Below are positions 11,297-22,931 of a stretch of DNA of 64,000 bases, one piece after another. The notes under the pieces are model-generated. The model was not told the origin of the DNA, searched no databases, and saw only the letters and a list, made by a program, of their open reading frames with translations. The stretch covers positions 93,178,501-93,242,500 of the forward strand of contig CM073886.1 of NCBI GenBank assembly GCA_037176705.1, written 5' to 3'. How positions within the stretch are numbered: the stretch's first letter is position 1; each line of letters opens with the position of its first letter. Made by a program: the position numbers and the translations under genes. The DNA comes from Molossus alvarezi. Taxonomy: Eukaryota; Chordata; Mammalia; Chiroptera; Molossidae.

Positions 11297-12028
11297 AAAA
11301 TAAGTAGACAAGGTAGAAGATCAGGGATAGGTCCAGGAAGAGTAAGGGAACTGCGGAGAATGGATGGCCGCACAGTGACTCAGGAGGTCCCTCCACCCTG
11401 TGCAGGACCAAGCTGGCCCATCAGTTCCCCATGCAAATCTGTTTGGTGGCTGGAAAGCCCGTCGTGTAGCCAAGCACTTTCGTGCAGTCACAAAGTATGT
11501 GGCTTTTTACCTTGAACTGCAGATTTCGAAGCACAGGATTGCTAACAAATACTAGATCCTGCTGGCTCTAGACTCAGGGAGGCAGCTCAGTGAGGAGCGA
11601 ATGATGAATGGTAATATTAAGTGCTGGAGGTAGCCCTCCAGTGTGGCCTGAACGTCAGTGCTGGGCGGCATGAAGTGCGTGTTGCCAGTGTCTTTGCTGC
11701 ACCAGATCTTTGAATAAATCACGGGCTGAGTGTTGTTAGCTGTCAGGGCAACAGCTCTCACCAGCACTTAATAAAAAGTCCCAGACCATCTACATCAAAT
11801 GATTTTTCTTCCATAAAATTTGGCTTTTGAGTTTTGAAAAAATCGATCAGTCTCACCCCTATTTTTCTCCCTCACTTATCCTTTCAAGGATTATCTCCAC
11901 ATAGAGAGTTATGTTTGAAGGGTTTAGTCTTTCAAATTATTTGAACAAGGACTGGTGATAATCTTTTACTTGCCTTTCTCATTTCTGTGATTCCTCTTTC
12001 TCCTCCTTCTCTTCTCTCCTCCTTCTTA
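11297..12028. other. Unclassified non-coding sequence
   Basis: No gene or nameable repeat. A CT-rich run lies at about 11990-12026. Confidence 0.4.
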
Positions 12029-12036
12029 CATTTCTT

Positions 12037-12252
12037 TTTTTTTTTCTTTATTGATTTTTAGAGAGAGAGGAATGGAGAGGGAGAGGGAGACAGAAACATC
12101 GAAGACAGAGAAAGAACATCGATTGGCCGCCTCCTGCATGCCCCCCACTGGGGATCGGACCCACAACCTGGGCACGTGTTCTGACTGGGAATGGAACCGG
12201 CAACATCCTAGTGCATGGGTTGACGCTCAACCACTGAGCCACACCGGCTATG
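12037..12252 (-). mobile_element. Ves-type SINE, class 2
   Basis: Minus-strand head near 12252 reads AGCCGGTGTGGCTCAGTGG. The tail is TAAAAATCAATAAAG followed by A-rich sequence. Short direct repeats CATTTCTT (12029-12036 and 12253-12260) flank it. Confidence 0.92.
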
Positions 12253-12260
12253 CATTTCTT

Positions 12261-12372
12261 AATTGTATCTTAGTGCCTTTGTTTTCATATTTTCCTTCTT
12301 CCTATATTCTCTACAATTTTTTATTCTTTATTAACTGCATAATAATCACCACTTCACATTCTAAGTGCTAAC
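12261..12372. other. Unclassified AT-rich spacer
   Basis: Short stretch between a SINE and LTR copy B with no feature seen. Confidence 0.4.
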
Positions 12373-13250
12373 TGTGGTGGGCAGTTCAACAGACAGGCGC
12401 AAAGCAAGGGCAATGGGCCAGGTACAGAAGGTCACCGGGATGGAAAGCCCCGGGTGCCTCGTAACAGGTAAAATTAGGAAAATAAGGGACTTGCCCCCAG
12501 GGTAACCTTTTCTCCCCTGGCACATCACTGGTCATTCAGTTTCGCCCCCCCTGACCTTTCATATGGCTGGTCTTACAGATCATGCAGTTTGGATCCTCTC
12601 TGACTTTTCCTGCCTGGCATGTTGCTAGTCTTACAAGTTAGACCCCCTTAGAGGGGGAGCAAACAGGGGAGCCAGAGAATAGCCCTTAAGCATTAAGCCC
12701 CAGGACGATGAGGTTCTGAACCACCTCAGATACATCTAGAACTCAGTTGTGTTTCGGCTCCAGGCCCAGAAAAGCAGCAAAACCAGGTAAGTGACTCCAT
12801 GGCTGATCTCAGGACTAGCTGCACTGACTAATGACTCCCTGCCTTGGTGCCAACTAATCAGTGGAGACTGGACCCTGAACCCACACACCTGCAAAGCTGA
12901 TGAATATTCTACTGAGATCCTCCCCTGGGACCTCACCTAACATCTCTCCCAGGATGGGGACCCAGTGTGCTCTCCCTCTCGGGAGCATGCCAGAGCCCTT
13001 CCCAGCCCTCTCTTCTTCCCCAGGCACATTGTCTTTGCCCTTCTCTCTTTCTCCTAAGCTCCAGGAGCCTTTCTTTCGCCTCCGTAACTTGTTTCCTAAG
13101 TGCACATCTTCTACGGCTCACTTCTCTATCTTTGTGACTTTCTAAATAAACTTTCTCTTATAGTTTGAATTTTGCCTCTGAATTCTTTAGCCAGAACACA
13201 AGTACCAAAGTTGCTAAACCAAGGTCTGGTCTGACTCCACCTGTCTAACA
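12373..13250 (+). mobile_element. ERV LTR copy B (ERV1-like)
   Basis: Begins TGTGGTGGGCAG and ends CTAACA at 13250, with AATAAA at 13145-13150. It is homologous to copies A and C throughout. After a two-base gap comes TAGTGCCATT, matching the primer-binding-like sequence of copy A with changes. No viral reading frame follows. Family assignment to ERV1 is inferred from length, polyadenylation layout and TG...CA ends. Confidence 0.75.
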
Positions 13251-13265
13251 CCTAGTGCCATTTTC

Positions 13266-13965
13266 ACTGTCAACACCAACTATGTCGTTGGCACTGTACA
13301 GGATATGGCAAGAAAGGAGGCATTTGCTTACTTTGTCATTTTAATAGGAAAAAGAAAAGTATGATCACACTTTCTAACCTTATAAATAATACACAAACTG
13401 GGGACTAATAAATACATATTCGGGTCCACCTTATATTGTTACACCCATAAGAGAATGTTACCTTGTTCACTTTCATATTTATTTTTAGTAGTTTTTGCTC
13501 ATCCTTCCCACCATTTACAAAATAGAAAAAAATATCAGAGAAAAATGTCTGTCTCTAAGTCCCCACCATCACATTTTTCTTTGGTCTTACTTAAAAGCAA
13601 AACAAAATATTATTTTTGAAAACAGTAATTGCTTTTGTTGCCAGGTTTCTCTGAATGGTACATAGTTTGTCTTTAAGGGAAACAGGGTCAAGTAACAGGA
13701 AGTGGAGACAGCTTGCCCCCAGAGAGCAGAGGAGGGGAACTAGATTGACTTTTCTTCCTCTCGGCCTGGCCATTTCCTTCCTCACTGGTTTCTGTGTTCT
13801 TTCTGTTTTCTCCTAGATGGAGTGTTTTTGACCCATCAGAGAGACATGAGCAGTGAGTTGGAGCCATAGCATGATTTCTTTCCCCTTGATATTTAGTTTC
13901 AAACCAGAAGATGGAAGATAAGAACTGGTAAATGTATGTCATTTGCAAATCAACTTTCATTCACA
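13266..13965. other. Unclassified non-coding sequence
   Basis: No gene or nameable repeat seen. Confidence 0.4.
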
Positions 13966-14115
13966 CCTTCAACAAACATCTATTGAGTGCCTCCTCTTCC
14001 AAGCACTGTTCTAGGCACTTGGATATATGAGTGAACAAAACGAACCATGGTCCTTGCCCCATGGTGTTAGATTCTAGAGGGGGACTGAGACAATACATAA
14101 TAAACTTAATAAATG
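13966..14115 (+). repeat. Ancient mammalian interspersed repeat fragment
   Basis: The phrase ATTGAGTGCCTCCTCTTCCA followed by GCACTGTTCTAGGCACTTGG is a well-known ancient mammalian repeat signature. Related wording occurs at about 54600-54740 and 58815-58880. I am not certain of its formal class. Confidence 0.6.
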
Positions 14116-15311
14116 AGCTAATTATCCAGCTATAGGGGTGAAAAAATATTCTTTTCCCTCTATTCATTTTAGGTTCATTGGCTGGGGCCCTATAAATTAG
14201 ACTAACAAAAGACAGATTAACAAGAGAAAAAAATAAATTTATTAACTTGTGCATTGTACAAATACATGGGAGTGCTCACGGGTGGCTAGAAGTTGGGCTT
14301 ATATAGTATCTTAAGAGAACAATACATTTTTTGGGAAGTGGCAAGACAAAGGAAAAGGACTTTGAATTTCTAGGACAGAAAATTGTGGAAAATATATTTA
14401 TATGGGGGAAGTAATGGAAAATAAGGGCTAACTAGTAAAGTGTATTATGTAGGTTCTTCGGGTGCCTTCTCTGGGCTGACAAGGGTCTAGTTGTCTCTGG
14501 TGATTAACTTCTGTCCTTCCTGGTAGAGAGGGAAGGGGGACACCTTTACAAACTGACAGGGCTTAGCAAGAGTAGGTCTATAGTTGTGAGTATGCAAAAC
14601 AGCTTATTCTTATATTTCATTTCTTTATTAATGATTGTATTATTCTTATTGTTATTATTTTATATCCTTACTTATAATTTGTATTTTAGATAATAGTGGC
14701 TGCTAATTTAACTTACTTTTTCCCATCCCTGTATTCAGGCAAATGGGGAGGGCAGAGCATTTCTCTTACAATTGCTTCTTCTTGCCTTTAGCTCAACATA
14801 ATCCTTAGGCCAAAGTGGCACATTTTGGGGTGGTATAATCTGCGACCCTTCACAGCTTCCTAGAAGATGATATTTTCTATAAAAAGAAAGAAAACAGAGA
14901 GCAAAATAAGGGGATCAAAAGTATGGGGGTGTTGCACTTTAAAAATAGGTGTTGCAAAGTTGGCCTCATTGAGAAGATGACACTGGACAGACTCCCTTGG
15001 TTTCTAGATCCCACAGATGCTCACAAAGGCACTAGGCCACTGGGCCACAATCAACTTCTCTGTGGAGTACCTTCACTTTATGTGAGGATTATAAGACGAA
15101 CTACTAACAAGAGAGTTGAAATAGCCTACAGCTTTTACCTATTTCCCTGGTGTAGGAAAATGTCAGTGAAGAGAAGAGTTATGTGGGCCCAGACAGATGA
15201 AGACTTTAGGACATACTGTGAATGATATGTTCTCTATTTCTCACTAAAACTTAGATACAACTTTTTTTGGGGTGATGCCTCATTTCTGGGCCATCAGGTA
15301 GTATCCATATA
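14116..15311. other. Unclassified non-coding sequence
   Basis: AT-rich. A 100-codon plus-strand frame at 14923-15225 shows no domain features. No nameable repeat. Confidence 0.4.
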
Positions 15312-15320
15312 GAACCACAG

Positions 15321-15431
15321 TAGTTTTTGTTTTTTTGTTTTTTTTTGGTTCATGCCCCTAGCGGACACCAAACCCAGGACTCTCTGGTCCGCAGGTCAAC
15401 ACTCCAACCGCTGAGCCAAACCAGCCCGGGC
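15321..15431 (-). mobile_element. Truncated Ves-type SINE, class 1
   Basis: Only the head half is present, from the tRNA-like start (minus CCCGGGCTGGTTTGGCTCAG at the right edge) through the B box to a poly(T)-rich junction. It is flanked by GAACCACAG at 15312-15320 and 15432-15440. Confidence 0.88.
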
Positions 15432-15440
15432 GAACCACAG

Positions 15441-15677
15441 TTTTTTGTTTTGTTTTTTTTGCATTTATCTTCAGATAGAGTGGGAGGGAGAGAAGGGGGA
15501 AGAGAGAGAGAGAAACATCGATGTGAGAGAGACACATCGACTGGTTGCCACCCACACAGCCCCAACAGGGGCCGGGGACAAACTGCAACTGAGGTACGTG
15601 CCCTTAGCCGGAACCGAACCCGGGACTCTCTGGTCTGTGGGCTGACGCTCTAACTGCTGAGCCAAACCGGCCAGGGC
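15441..15677 (-). mobile_element. Ves-type SINE, class 1
   Basis: Minus-strand head CCCTGGCCGGTTTGGCTCAG and a CT-rich 3' part ending in CTATCTGAAGATAAATGC and poly(A). It is flanked by GAACCACAG (15432-15440) and GAACTACAG (15680-15688). It lies head-to-tail with the truncated SINE to its left, separated only by the shared duplication. Confidence 0.93.
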
Positions 15678-15688
15678 TAGAACTACAG

Positions 15689-16740
15689 TTTTAATTTAGA
15701 GATGCCTGTGCAAAAGTGTGTTGCAGGGTTTCTATATAGTTTTTGTTCAATCCACTGGAGATTTGTGAATGTCTGGGTCTTTGTGTGTGTGTTTGTGTGT
15801 ATATAAAGAGAAGTGGTCTTATTAGTAAAAAATGCTATCTCTGTGCAATGCATTACACAGCTTTTATTTTATACAGGTACTAGTAATTTGTTATCATTGC
15901 CTTATTCATATATTTACGTATGTTGATAATTAGGCTTTGCAGCATTTCTAAACTCTGAAACAATGATTCTACAACATGTATCTTTTTGTGACATCTAGAG
16001 AAAGGCTCTTAAAATTGTTTGGTTGTCTATAGCTTTTTTTAATGGAGATTGATTATTTAATTCCCTTCTTAGAGGGAACTCGGAGTCTGATAAGTAATAT
16101 GTCAGAAATGATATGGAAAAGAAAACTGGGAATGTGTTCCCCCAAAATAAGTATATCTTTGGGAAATGAAACGAATCTCCTGAATTTCCATCTTGTCACA
16201 TGTTAAATTGAGAACCATTTAGATGAGATCACACCCTAAGCAGAGCCCAAGTTAGATGTTTTAAAACACAGTGTCCCCCTTCCCCCTTCTTCTGAACATG
16301 CAGGCAAGAGTGCTTACTGTTTTCCAATAAACTGTTTGTGTGATTTGGCTCAGAGAGGAGTGTGGTTTCATTGGAATAGGCTGGTGGTAACTTTTTTAGA
16401 ATAATAATATATCTTCTAGAGATTAGGCTGTGGAGCAAAAACATCCATTGGAGGGGAAGGTGGAGCCACACTGCTGCTGAGAGGGACTGGGTGTGGGGTG
16501 GGAGGGGTGGAAGGGTGAGCAGGCACTCCTCCTGCCTGGAGAGCGAGGGAGGCCTGGGGCTAAAAGGTTTGAGCTCCTTTCAAGTTTTCCAAGCATTGAC
16601 TATGAAGGAGAGGTGATCAGAAGATGCAAAAATGTGTGGGTCGTTTCCCCCCCACAGCACAATTTTTGCTGTCAGAAACAAATCCCACCTTGACTGAGTG
16701 TTTATCTGTGCTGTCCAGGTTGGCCTGCCAGCCTCTCTGC
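15689..16740. other. Unclassified non-coding sequence
   Basis: Includes a short TG-rich run at about 15782-15804. No gene or confident repeat. Confidence 0.4.
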
Positions 16741-16885
16741 CCAGGCCCTGCATCCCGAACTCAGAGCTGGAATTCCTGCCCTCCCCCTCCCTCGCTGCGT
16801 GGCTTGGTCCAGGCCCTTCACTCACGGGGTCTCTCTTTCCATCTGAAAAGTGACTGTAACAATATTTGTCTTCAACAAGAAAGTG
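16741..16885 (+). repeat. Probable MIR SINE fragment
   Basis: A MIR-like order is seen: 'ctgcgtggcttggtccaggc', then TCTCTTTCCATCTGAAAAGT, corresponding to the 'fall-off' between tRNA-like and core parts of MIR. The copy is old and diverged. Confidence 0.45.
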
Positions 16886-17263
16886 TGACAGCTTTTCAGG
16901 GGAAAGGGATGAACTAATACTCTACTTCTAGTCCTGTTATAACACATGTAGATGAAAAGAAGGACTCTAGAAAGTCACATCACTTACGTAGAAAAGTCAA
17001 TGTAGATTATCCAAGGGCTGATGATGAAAGAGAGAGATTATTTAGCTCCTTTGCTCCCTTATTTGCCCCGAGTCCTTAATTTTAGAGAGATTTTGCTGCT
17101 TATTAGCACCTATACCACAGAAAGGACAGGGATAATAGAAGAAAAGAAAGCAAAGACTTTGCCACATTATTACCTGTTTGTCAGTGAGAGAAGAGTGGAC
17201 ATTGGTCAAATAGAGGGAGGCCTATGGATTTTCTCTAAATCAGGTTTCTTCACAAATATTTAA
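16886..17263. other. Unclassified non-coding sequence
   Basis: No feature seen. Confidence 0.4.
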
Positions 17264-17880
17264 GAATTGTCCACACCTGGGATCTCTGCACCGCTAGCTT
17301 CTTACGGTGGGAAGGTGAGCCATGAGTGAACCTGTACTGACCCTGTGTGGCAGGCCCGCAGTGACTCGAACCTCCTGATACTCATGTCTGTGTAATCCCC
17401 TCCCCCGGAAAGACTTGATTCTAATCAATAAAATACTGCAAAAGTGATGGCTATCGCTTTCATGATTAGGTTTCAAAGCCGGCGACTTCCAGGCAGCAGC
17501 ATGTCCATCCCCCTTTCGTCTTGCATGCTTTGGTGGGGCAAGCTGCCATGCTGGGAGGCCTGCCGCAGGAGAAACTGAGTGTGGTCTCTGGCCAGAGCCA
17601 GAGAGAACTGAGGCCTGCAGTCCACCAACCTGTGAGGAACTGAAACCAGCCAACAGCCACGTGAACCTGGAAGTGGATCCTTCCCCACTTGAATCTTGAG
17701 ATAACTACATCCCAGCCAAGATCTTGATTGCAACCTATGAGAAAACCTAAAGCAGGGGACCCAGCTATGCCAGATTCCGAACCCACAGAAGCTGTGAGAT
17801 AAATGTGTGCGGTTTTAAGCTGCTTAGGTTTGAGGTGAGTTATTATGCAGCAATAGATGAATAATAGATAACTAATACAG
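17264..17880 (+). repeat. Ancient LTR-like repeat
   Basis: The 3' part carries a familiar ancient LTR ending: ACCCACAGAAGCTGTGAGAT, AAATGTGTG, and a TAATACAG terminus near 17880. The class (ERVL or MaLR) is inferred from this ending. Reading frames of 86-140 codons on minus are accidental. Confidence 0.6.
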
Positions 17881-18816
17881 TCTTTCACTATACTTTGAAA
17901 ATATTCCGATCGCTCTTGGCAAAAGAAGAGAGGACCTGATTAACTCATTCATATTATGGTGCTTGGGAACTCAATAGGTAACCCCTGTTGGAATACAGTC
18001 CTCAGAGGGGAGGTAATGCCAACACAACAGAGTGCATGAATAATGGCAGAATTTTAGGATCTGGGGCAATAATGGGGAACATGTTCTTTTGAGGATAGAG
18101 AAGCTTTCTGTTTTCCCTCAAAATGATAACATATGTAATCACTTCTAGCACAGGCATATGTTAGGCTTTGCTGTCTTGTGTCTATTTAAAAACCCAGTTA
18201 TGTTTTGATTATTTTAAAAGGAAGATTCTGAAAAAGGGATGTGATCCCAAGACTCTTTCCGGAGGAAAGAAGGGAGCCCGATGATGAACTTAAAAAGCAA
18301 TGATAAGATACCCTCCTTCTTGAGGGTGGGGAGGGACTAGTCACCGGAGGACCCACCGGTAGATGAGTCAGTTACTGTGGCTTCTCTTTTCCTGGCAGGT
18401 GCAGGAAACAACCTAAGCCATTTTCTAGGATTAGTAGGGGGCAAACCTAGACATGAGACACTGGGGGCGATGAGTGAAACTGCAGGTTAAAATTCCAAGA
18501 TAAAACCATTTGAGCTGTGAGTAAGCTGGCAGATTTTAATATCAATGCAAAGAAAGAGTCAGGAGCAAGAAGGAAAGGAGGCAAATGGAAGAAACCATAC
18601 AGAGGTCTCCTCTGCTGTGTAACAAAAATCTGGTCTGTGGGCCACTTCAGAATAAGCCCAAAAGGGGTTAGGATGAAATACGAGGGCGTGCTTTCTCATG
18701 TCCAGAGACAGAAACAGATGAGGTGAAGCTGTGATTGAAAACTGGAAAATTCATGAGAAAGATTTCCAATCCAACTTAATTTATATGTTTGTAAATTGTA
18801 CTCTAACTTGAGGGAT
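17881..18816. other. Unclassified non-coding sequence
   Basis: No gene or nameable repeat. Confidence 0.4.
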
Positions 18817-18830
18817 CTGATTCACTTCTT

Positions 18831-18918
18831 TTTCTTTTTTTAAGATTAATTAATTAATTAATATTTTTATCCTCACCTGAGGACATTTTTTCATTTTTTG
18901 TTCAGCTAGAGTGGGAGG

Positions 18919-18974
<56 letters not shown>

Positions 18975-19132
18975 TCGATGTGAAAGGGACACATCGAGTG
19001 GTTGCCACCCTCACGACCCAACCAGGGCCGGGGACAAACTGCAACCGAGGTACATGCCCTTAGCGGGAACCGAACCCCGTTCTCTCTGGACCGCAGGCTG
19101 ATGCTCTAACCGCTGAGCCAAACCGGCCAGGG
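18831..19132 (-). mobile_element. Ves-type SINE, class 1, with expanded (GA)n
   Basis: Minus-strand head CCCTGGCCGGTTTGGCTCAG, class 1 tail CTCAGGTGAGGATAAAAA, and a long GA run at 18920-18971 grown from the internal CT tract. Flanks CTGATTCACTTCTT (18817-18830) and CTGATTCATTTCTT (19133-19146) differ at one base. Confidence 0.96.
18920..18971. repeat. (GA)n microsatellite within a SINE
   Basis: About 25 uninterrupted GA units inside the CT-rich 3' part of the SINE. Confidence 0.95.
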
Positions 19133-19261
19133 CTGATTCATTTCTTAAAAAGATTGATGTTTAAAACAAAATGTTAAGAATAGGAAATGGTTTCAAAATA
19201 CAAAAGGTACAAATTGTTTCTTCTACTCTTGTCCCTTGCTCCCCAGGTCACTTTCCCAAGG

Positions 19262-19335
19262 ACAACCTACGAGAAAACCTAAAGCAGGGGACCCAGCTAT
19301 GCCAAATAAATGTGTGCTGTTTGACGCTGCTTAGA
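19262..19335 (+). repeat. LTR-like fragment related to 17264-17880
   Basis: Shares GAGAAAACCTAAAGCAGGGG and the following GACCCAGCTATGCCA with 17738-17773, then skips about 26 bp and resumes at ATAAATGTGTGC. It is a short, internally deleted relative of the repeat 1.5 kb upstream. Confidence 0.7.
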
Positions 19336-19379
19336 GACGTCATAAATACCATATCCAAATAAATACATGAATATAGTGT

Positions 19380-20701
19380 TTTAGAATGCCTTTTAAAAAT
19401 TGAAATGGTAGTACTTACGAATATATTATTGTGTGCCTTGATTTTTTGCTTCTGTATGCAATATGCCTTTGTATCTCATATCAGTACGTAAGGAAATTCT
19501 TCATTTTTATTTGTGGTTGTACAATATTCCAATGTATTAACATTCCATATTTTACTTAATCATTTACTTACTCATAGATATTAAGGAAATTTCCATTTTT
19601 TTTTTGCTATTATAAGGAATTCTGCAATACTTTTTTATAAACATCATTTTGCACATGTATATGTGTATCTGTAAAATAAATTGTTGGAGGTAATATGCTG
19701 GACCAAAGAATATGTGTATGTATTATTTGGATAGATTCTGCCAAATTAGTCTCTGTGGAGGTTGTACCAAGTTACACTCTAACCAGCAGTATATGAAAAT
19801 GCCTATTTTACATAGTTTTACCAATATTTTATGTCATTAAACTATTTGATCTTTACCTGACTGATAAATAAAAAATGATCTCAGTGTGGTTTAAATTTAT
19901 ATGCCTTCTATTATAAGGAGATTTAAAAATAATATGTTTAAAGGCCATATGTGTTTTCTTTCTGACTTGACTCTTCATATCCTTTGCCTTTTATCCATTC
20001 AATTGTTACCTTTTATCTAGTATTTGTAGTAATTCTTTATGTGAGGAAAACTAGCTATAGCCTACAAGTAGTTTTCCTAGTCTGTTGTTTGCCAAAAAAT
20101 TTAATTTTACTAAAATTGAAATTTTCTTTAAAGGCATCTAGATTTTGTCATGCCTGCCCCATGAAGAGATGAAAAAAATTACCCATGTTTTCTTCTAACA
20201 CTTCTTTTGTTTCATTTTTTAACCTTTAAATATTTATTTCATCTAGAATTTATCCTTAATGTGAGAAATATAAATCCAGTTTTATTTTATTTTTCCAGAT
20301 GTCTACTCTATTGTGCCAACACCATTTATTGAACAATCTATTTAATTTTATCTCAGAATTGAAATGACACTTTTATCAAATCCTAAATTTGTATTTGGGT
20401 ATATTTCCTTACTTGCTATTCTGTTCACTGATTTCCCTATTCAAGCCCTGGTATTGTTGTAGCGTTATAATCTGTTTAATGAAGCTGGTATTTTTTAAAA
20501 TTTCCCTGTATATTATTGTTTACTTTTTCATTTGAACGTCAACACTACTTGCAAAAACCACTTTATTAGTAATTTTACAGAGATTGCATTATATTTGTAG
20601 GATACTTTAAGGGAAATTTGACATCATTATGATGTGGAATCTTCCTTTTCAAGAACATGGTTTGACCTTTAATTTTTCTATTTATCTTATGTGCCTTTTA
20701 G

Positions 20702-20739
<38 letters not shown>

Positions 20740-21238
20740 CTTATTTGATGCTATGCTAACATCTTCCTTTATTGCTTCTAATTGATATTGTTTGTACATA
20801 TAAAGGGTATTTATTTTTCTACCTTAATTTTATACCTATTGACATTTCTCATTTTTTTTCAAATAATTTTTCCATTGCTTCTCTTGGATTTTTCACATGG
20901 AGGATCATATAATAATTTTTAATATTTTTATATGTTTAAGACTTTTGTCTAACTGTATTCACCAGTTCCCTCAAACAATATTAATTAATAGTTATGATGG
21001 TGAGAAATATTCCATTCCTGACATTTGGGACTGGGAATGTCCTTGAGGTTCCCATTAAGGAAGATGCTGGCTTTTGGACTGGCAGTGATGAACATGGTAA
21101 CAGCTATGCCTATTAACATATATTGTTAATCCGTTTTAAAAATCAAGAATGGATGTTGAAACTTAAGCTTTTTAAAAGAATCTATGCAGATAATTTTTCC
21201 CCTTAGATTTGTTAATATGGTTAATTATATTAATAATC
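19380..21238 (-). mobile_element. Old L1 LINE fragment, minus orientation
   Basis: The plus strand carries reverse-complement L1 ORF2 3' wording, for example TTGTACAATATTCCAATGTA near 19517 and CCAACACCATTTATTGAACA near 20318. Around 21140-21230 it matches the reverse-transcriptase region (AATGGATGTTGAAAC...). It is full of stops and indels, and older than the L1 to its right. An (AT)n run at 20704-20737 interrupts it. Confidence 0.8.
20704..20737. repeat. (AT)n microsatellite
   Basis: Uninterrupted AT dinucleotide run of about 17 units inside the old L1. Confidence 0.95.
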
Positions 21239-21655
21239 TGTGGTAAACAGAATAATGATATCCACATCCTAGTCCCTGGAACCTGTGAATATTACTTTAT
21301 ATGGGACTTTGTAGGTATTATTAAGCATCTTGAGATGGGGAGATTATCCTGGGTTATTTGGGTGGCCCTAGATGTAATTGCAAGTATCTTTATAAAAGGG
21401 AGGCAGATGGAGGTTTGACACAAAAGGCAAAGTGGCCATTGAAGCAAGATGTCGTGACGATGGCTTTGAAGATGGAGGCGGGGCCATGAGCCAAGGAACA
21501 TAGGAAATGCAGCTCGAGAAGCTGGAACAGGCAAGGAAATGATTCTCTCCAGAGTTTTCAGAGGGAGTGTGTCAGCCCCGCTAACAAACTGATTTCAGCC
21601 TAGTGAAAGTGATTTCAGACTCTGGCCTCCCAAACTTTTAGAGGAAAAAAATACA
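21239..21655 (+). repeat. Ancient LTR-like repeat, 3' truncated
   Basis: Begins TGTGGTAAACAGAATAATGA with CCCTGGAACCTGTGAATAT, TCTTGAGATGGGGAGATTAT and CTTTATAAAAGGGAGGCAG, a familiar old mammalian LTR-type layout. The expected AATAAA-bearing end is cut where the next L1 begins. Class is uncertain (MaLR or ERVL type). Confidence 0.6.
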
Positions 21656-22111
21656 CTTACAATTCTATAATACATCATCTGTATATTGTATTATGTGTTC
21701 ACCACCTCAAGTCAAGTCTCTCCTTCCATCGCCCTTTATCCTCCCTCTACCCTCTTCTGCCTTCTCTCACTCCCCTTTCCCTCTGGTGATCACCATACTG
21801 TTGTCTGTGTCTATGAGGTTTTTTTTTGTTGTTGTTGCTTTGCTTAATTCCTTTACCTTTTTCACCCAGGTCTGCAACCCCTTCCCCTCTGACAGCTGTC
21901 AGTTTATTCTCTGCAGTATGAGTCTGCTTCTATTTTGTTTGTTAGTTTATTTTATTCATTAGAGTCCACATATGAGTGAAATCATATGGTATTTATCTTT
22001 CTCTTACTAGCTTATTTCACTAGCATAATGCTTTGCAGGCTCAACCATGCTCTCAGCAAAGGTTAAGATTTCCTTCTTTTTTTTTATAGCTGAGTAGTAT
22101 TCCATTATGTA

Positions 22112-22294
22112 TTAACCACAGCTTTTTTTTATCCACTCATCTACTGATAGACACTTAGGCTGCTTCCAAATCTTGCCTATTATAACAAATGCTGCAGTGA
22201 ACATAGGGGTGCTTGTATTTTTTCGAATTAGTGTTTTGGGTTTCTTTGGATATAGACCCAGAAGTGGAATCATTGGGTCATAAGGCAGTTCCAT
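22112..22294 (-). pseudogene. L1 ORF2 C-terminal fragment
   Basis: The 60-codon frame reads MELPYDPMIPLLGLYPKK and continues to the IWKQPKCLSVDEWIKK motif typical of the L1 ORF2 C-terminal region. It is separated by stops from the upstream ORF2 pieces and cannot make a working protein. Confidence 0.88.
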
Positions 22295-22497
22295 TTTTAA
22301 TTTTTAATGTTTTTGAGGTAACTTCATACTGCTTTCCATGCTGGCTGTACTAATCTGCATTTTCATCAACAGTGCATGAAGATACCTGTTTCTCCACATC
22401 CTTACCAACACTTATTGTATGTTAATTTATTGATGATAGCCATTCTGACAGGTATGAGGCAATATCTCATTGTGGTTTTAATCTGTGTCTCTGATGA

Positions 22498-22698
22498 TTA
22501 GTGACATTGAGCATCTTTTCTATGTCTGTTGGCCATCTGTGTATCTTCTTTGGAGAAGTGTCTATTCAAGTCCTTTGCCCATTTTAATAGGATTGTTCGC
22601 TTTTTTTGTACTGAGAGGTGTAAGTTCTTTATGTATTTTGGATATTTACCCCTAATCAGATGTATCAATGGCAAATATTCAGTGGTTTGTCTTTTCAC
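22498..22698 (-). pseudogene. L1 ORF2 fragment
   Basis: The frame contains KWAKDLNRHFSKEDTQMANR, a standard part of L1 ORF2p downstream of the reverse transcriptase. It is a broken piece of the same outer L1. Confidence 0.88.
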
Positions 22699-22931
22699 TT
22701 TGTTGATGGTTTACTTTGCTGTGCAAGAACTTTTTAGTTTGATATAGTAGTATTTTTTATTTTGTTTCCCTTGCCTGAGGTGATATATTAGAAAAAAAGA
22801 TTGCTGTGAGAAATGTTTGAGATTTAACTGCCTATGTTTTCTTCTAGGATTTTTATGGTTTTGAGTCTAACATTTAAGTCTTTAATTCATTTTGAGTTTA
22901 TTCTTATGTATGGTGTAATAGGATGGTCTAG

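Noticed and set aside
17294..17888. Overlapping 86-140 codon minus frames
   Set aside because: They lie inside an ancient LTR-like repeat and have no viral or cellular domain.
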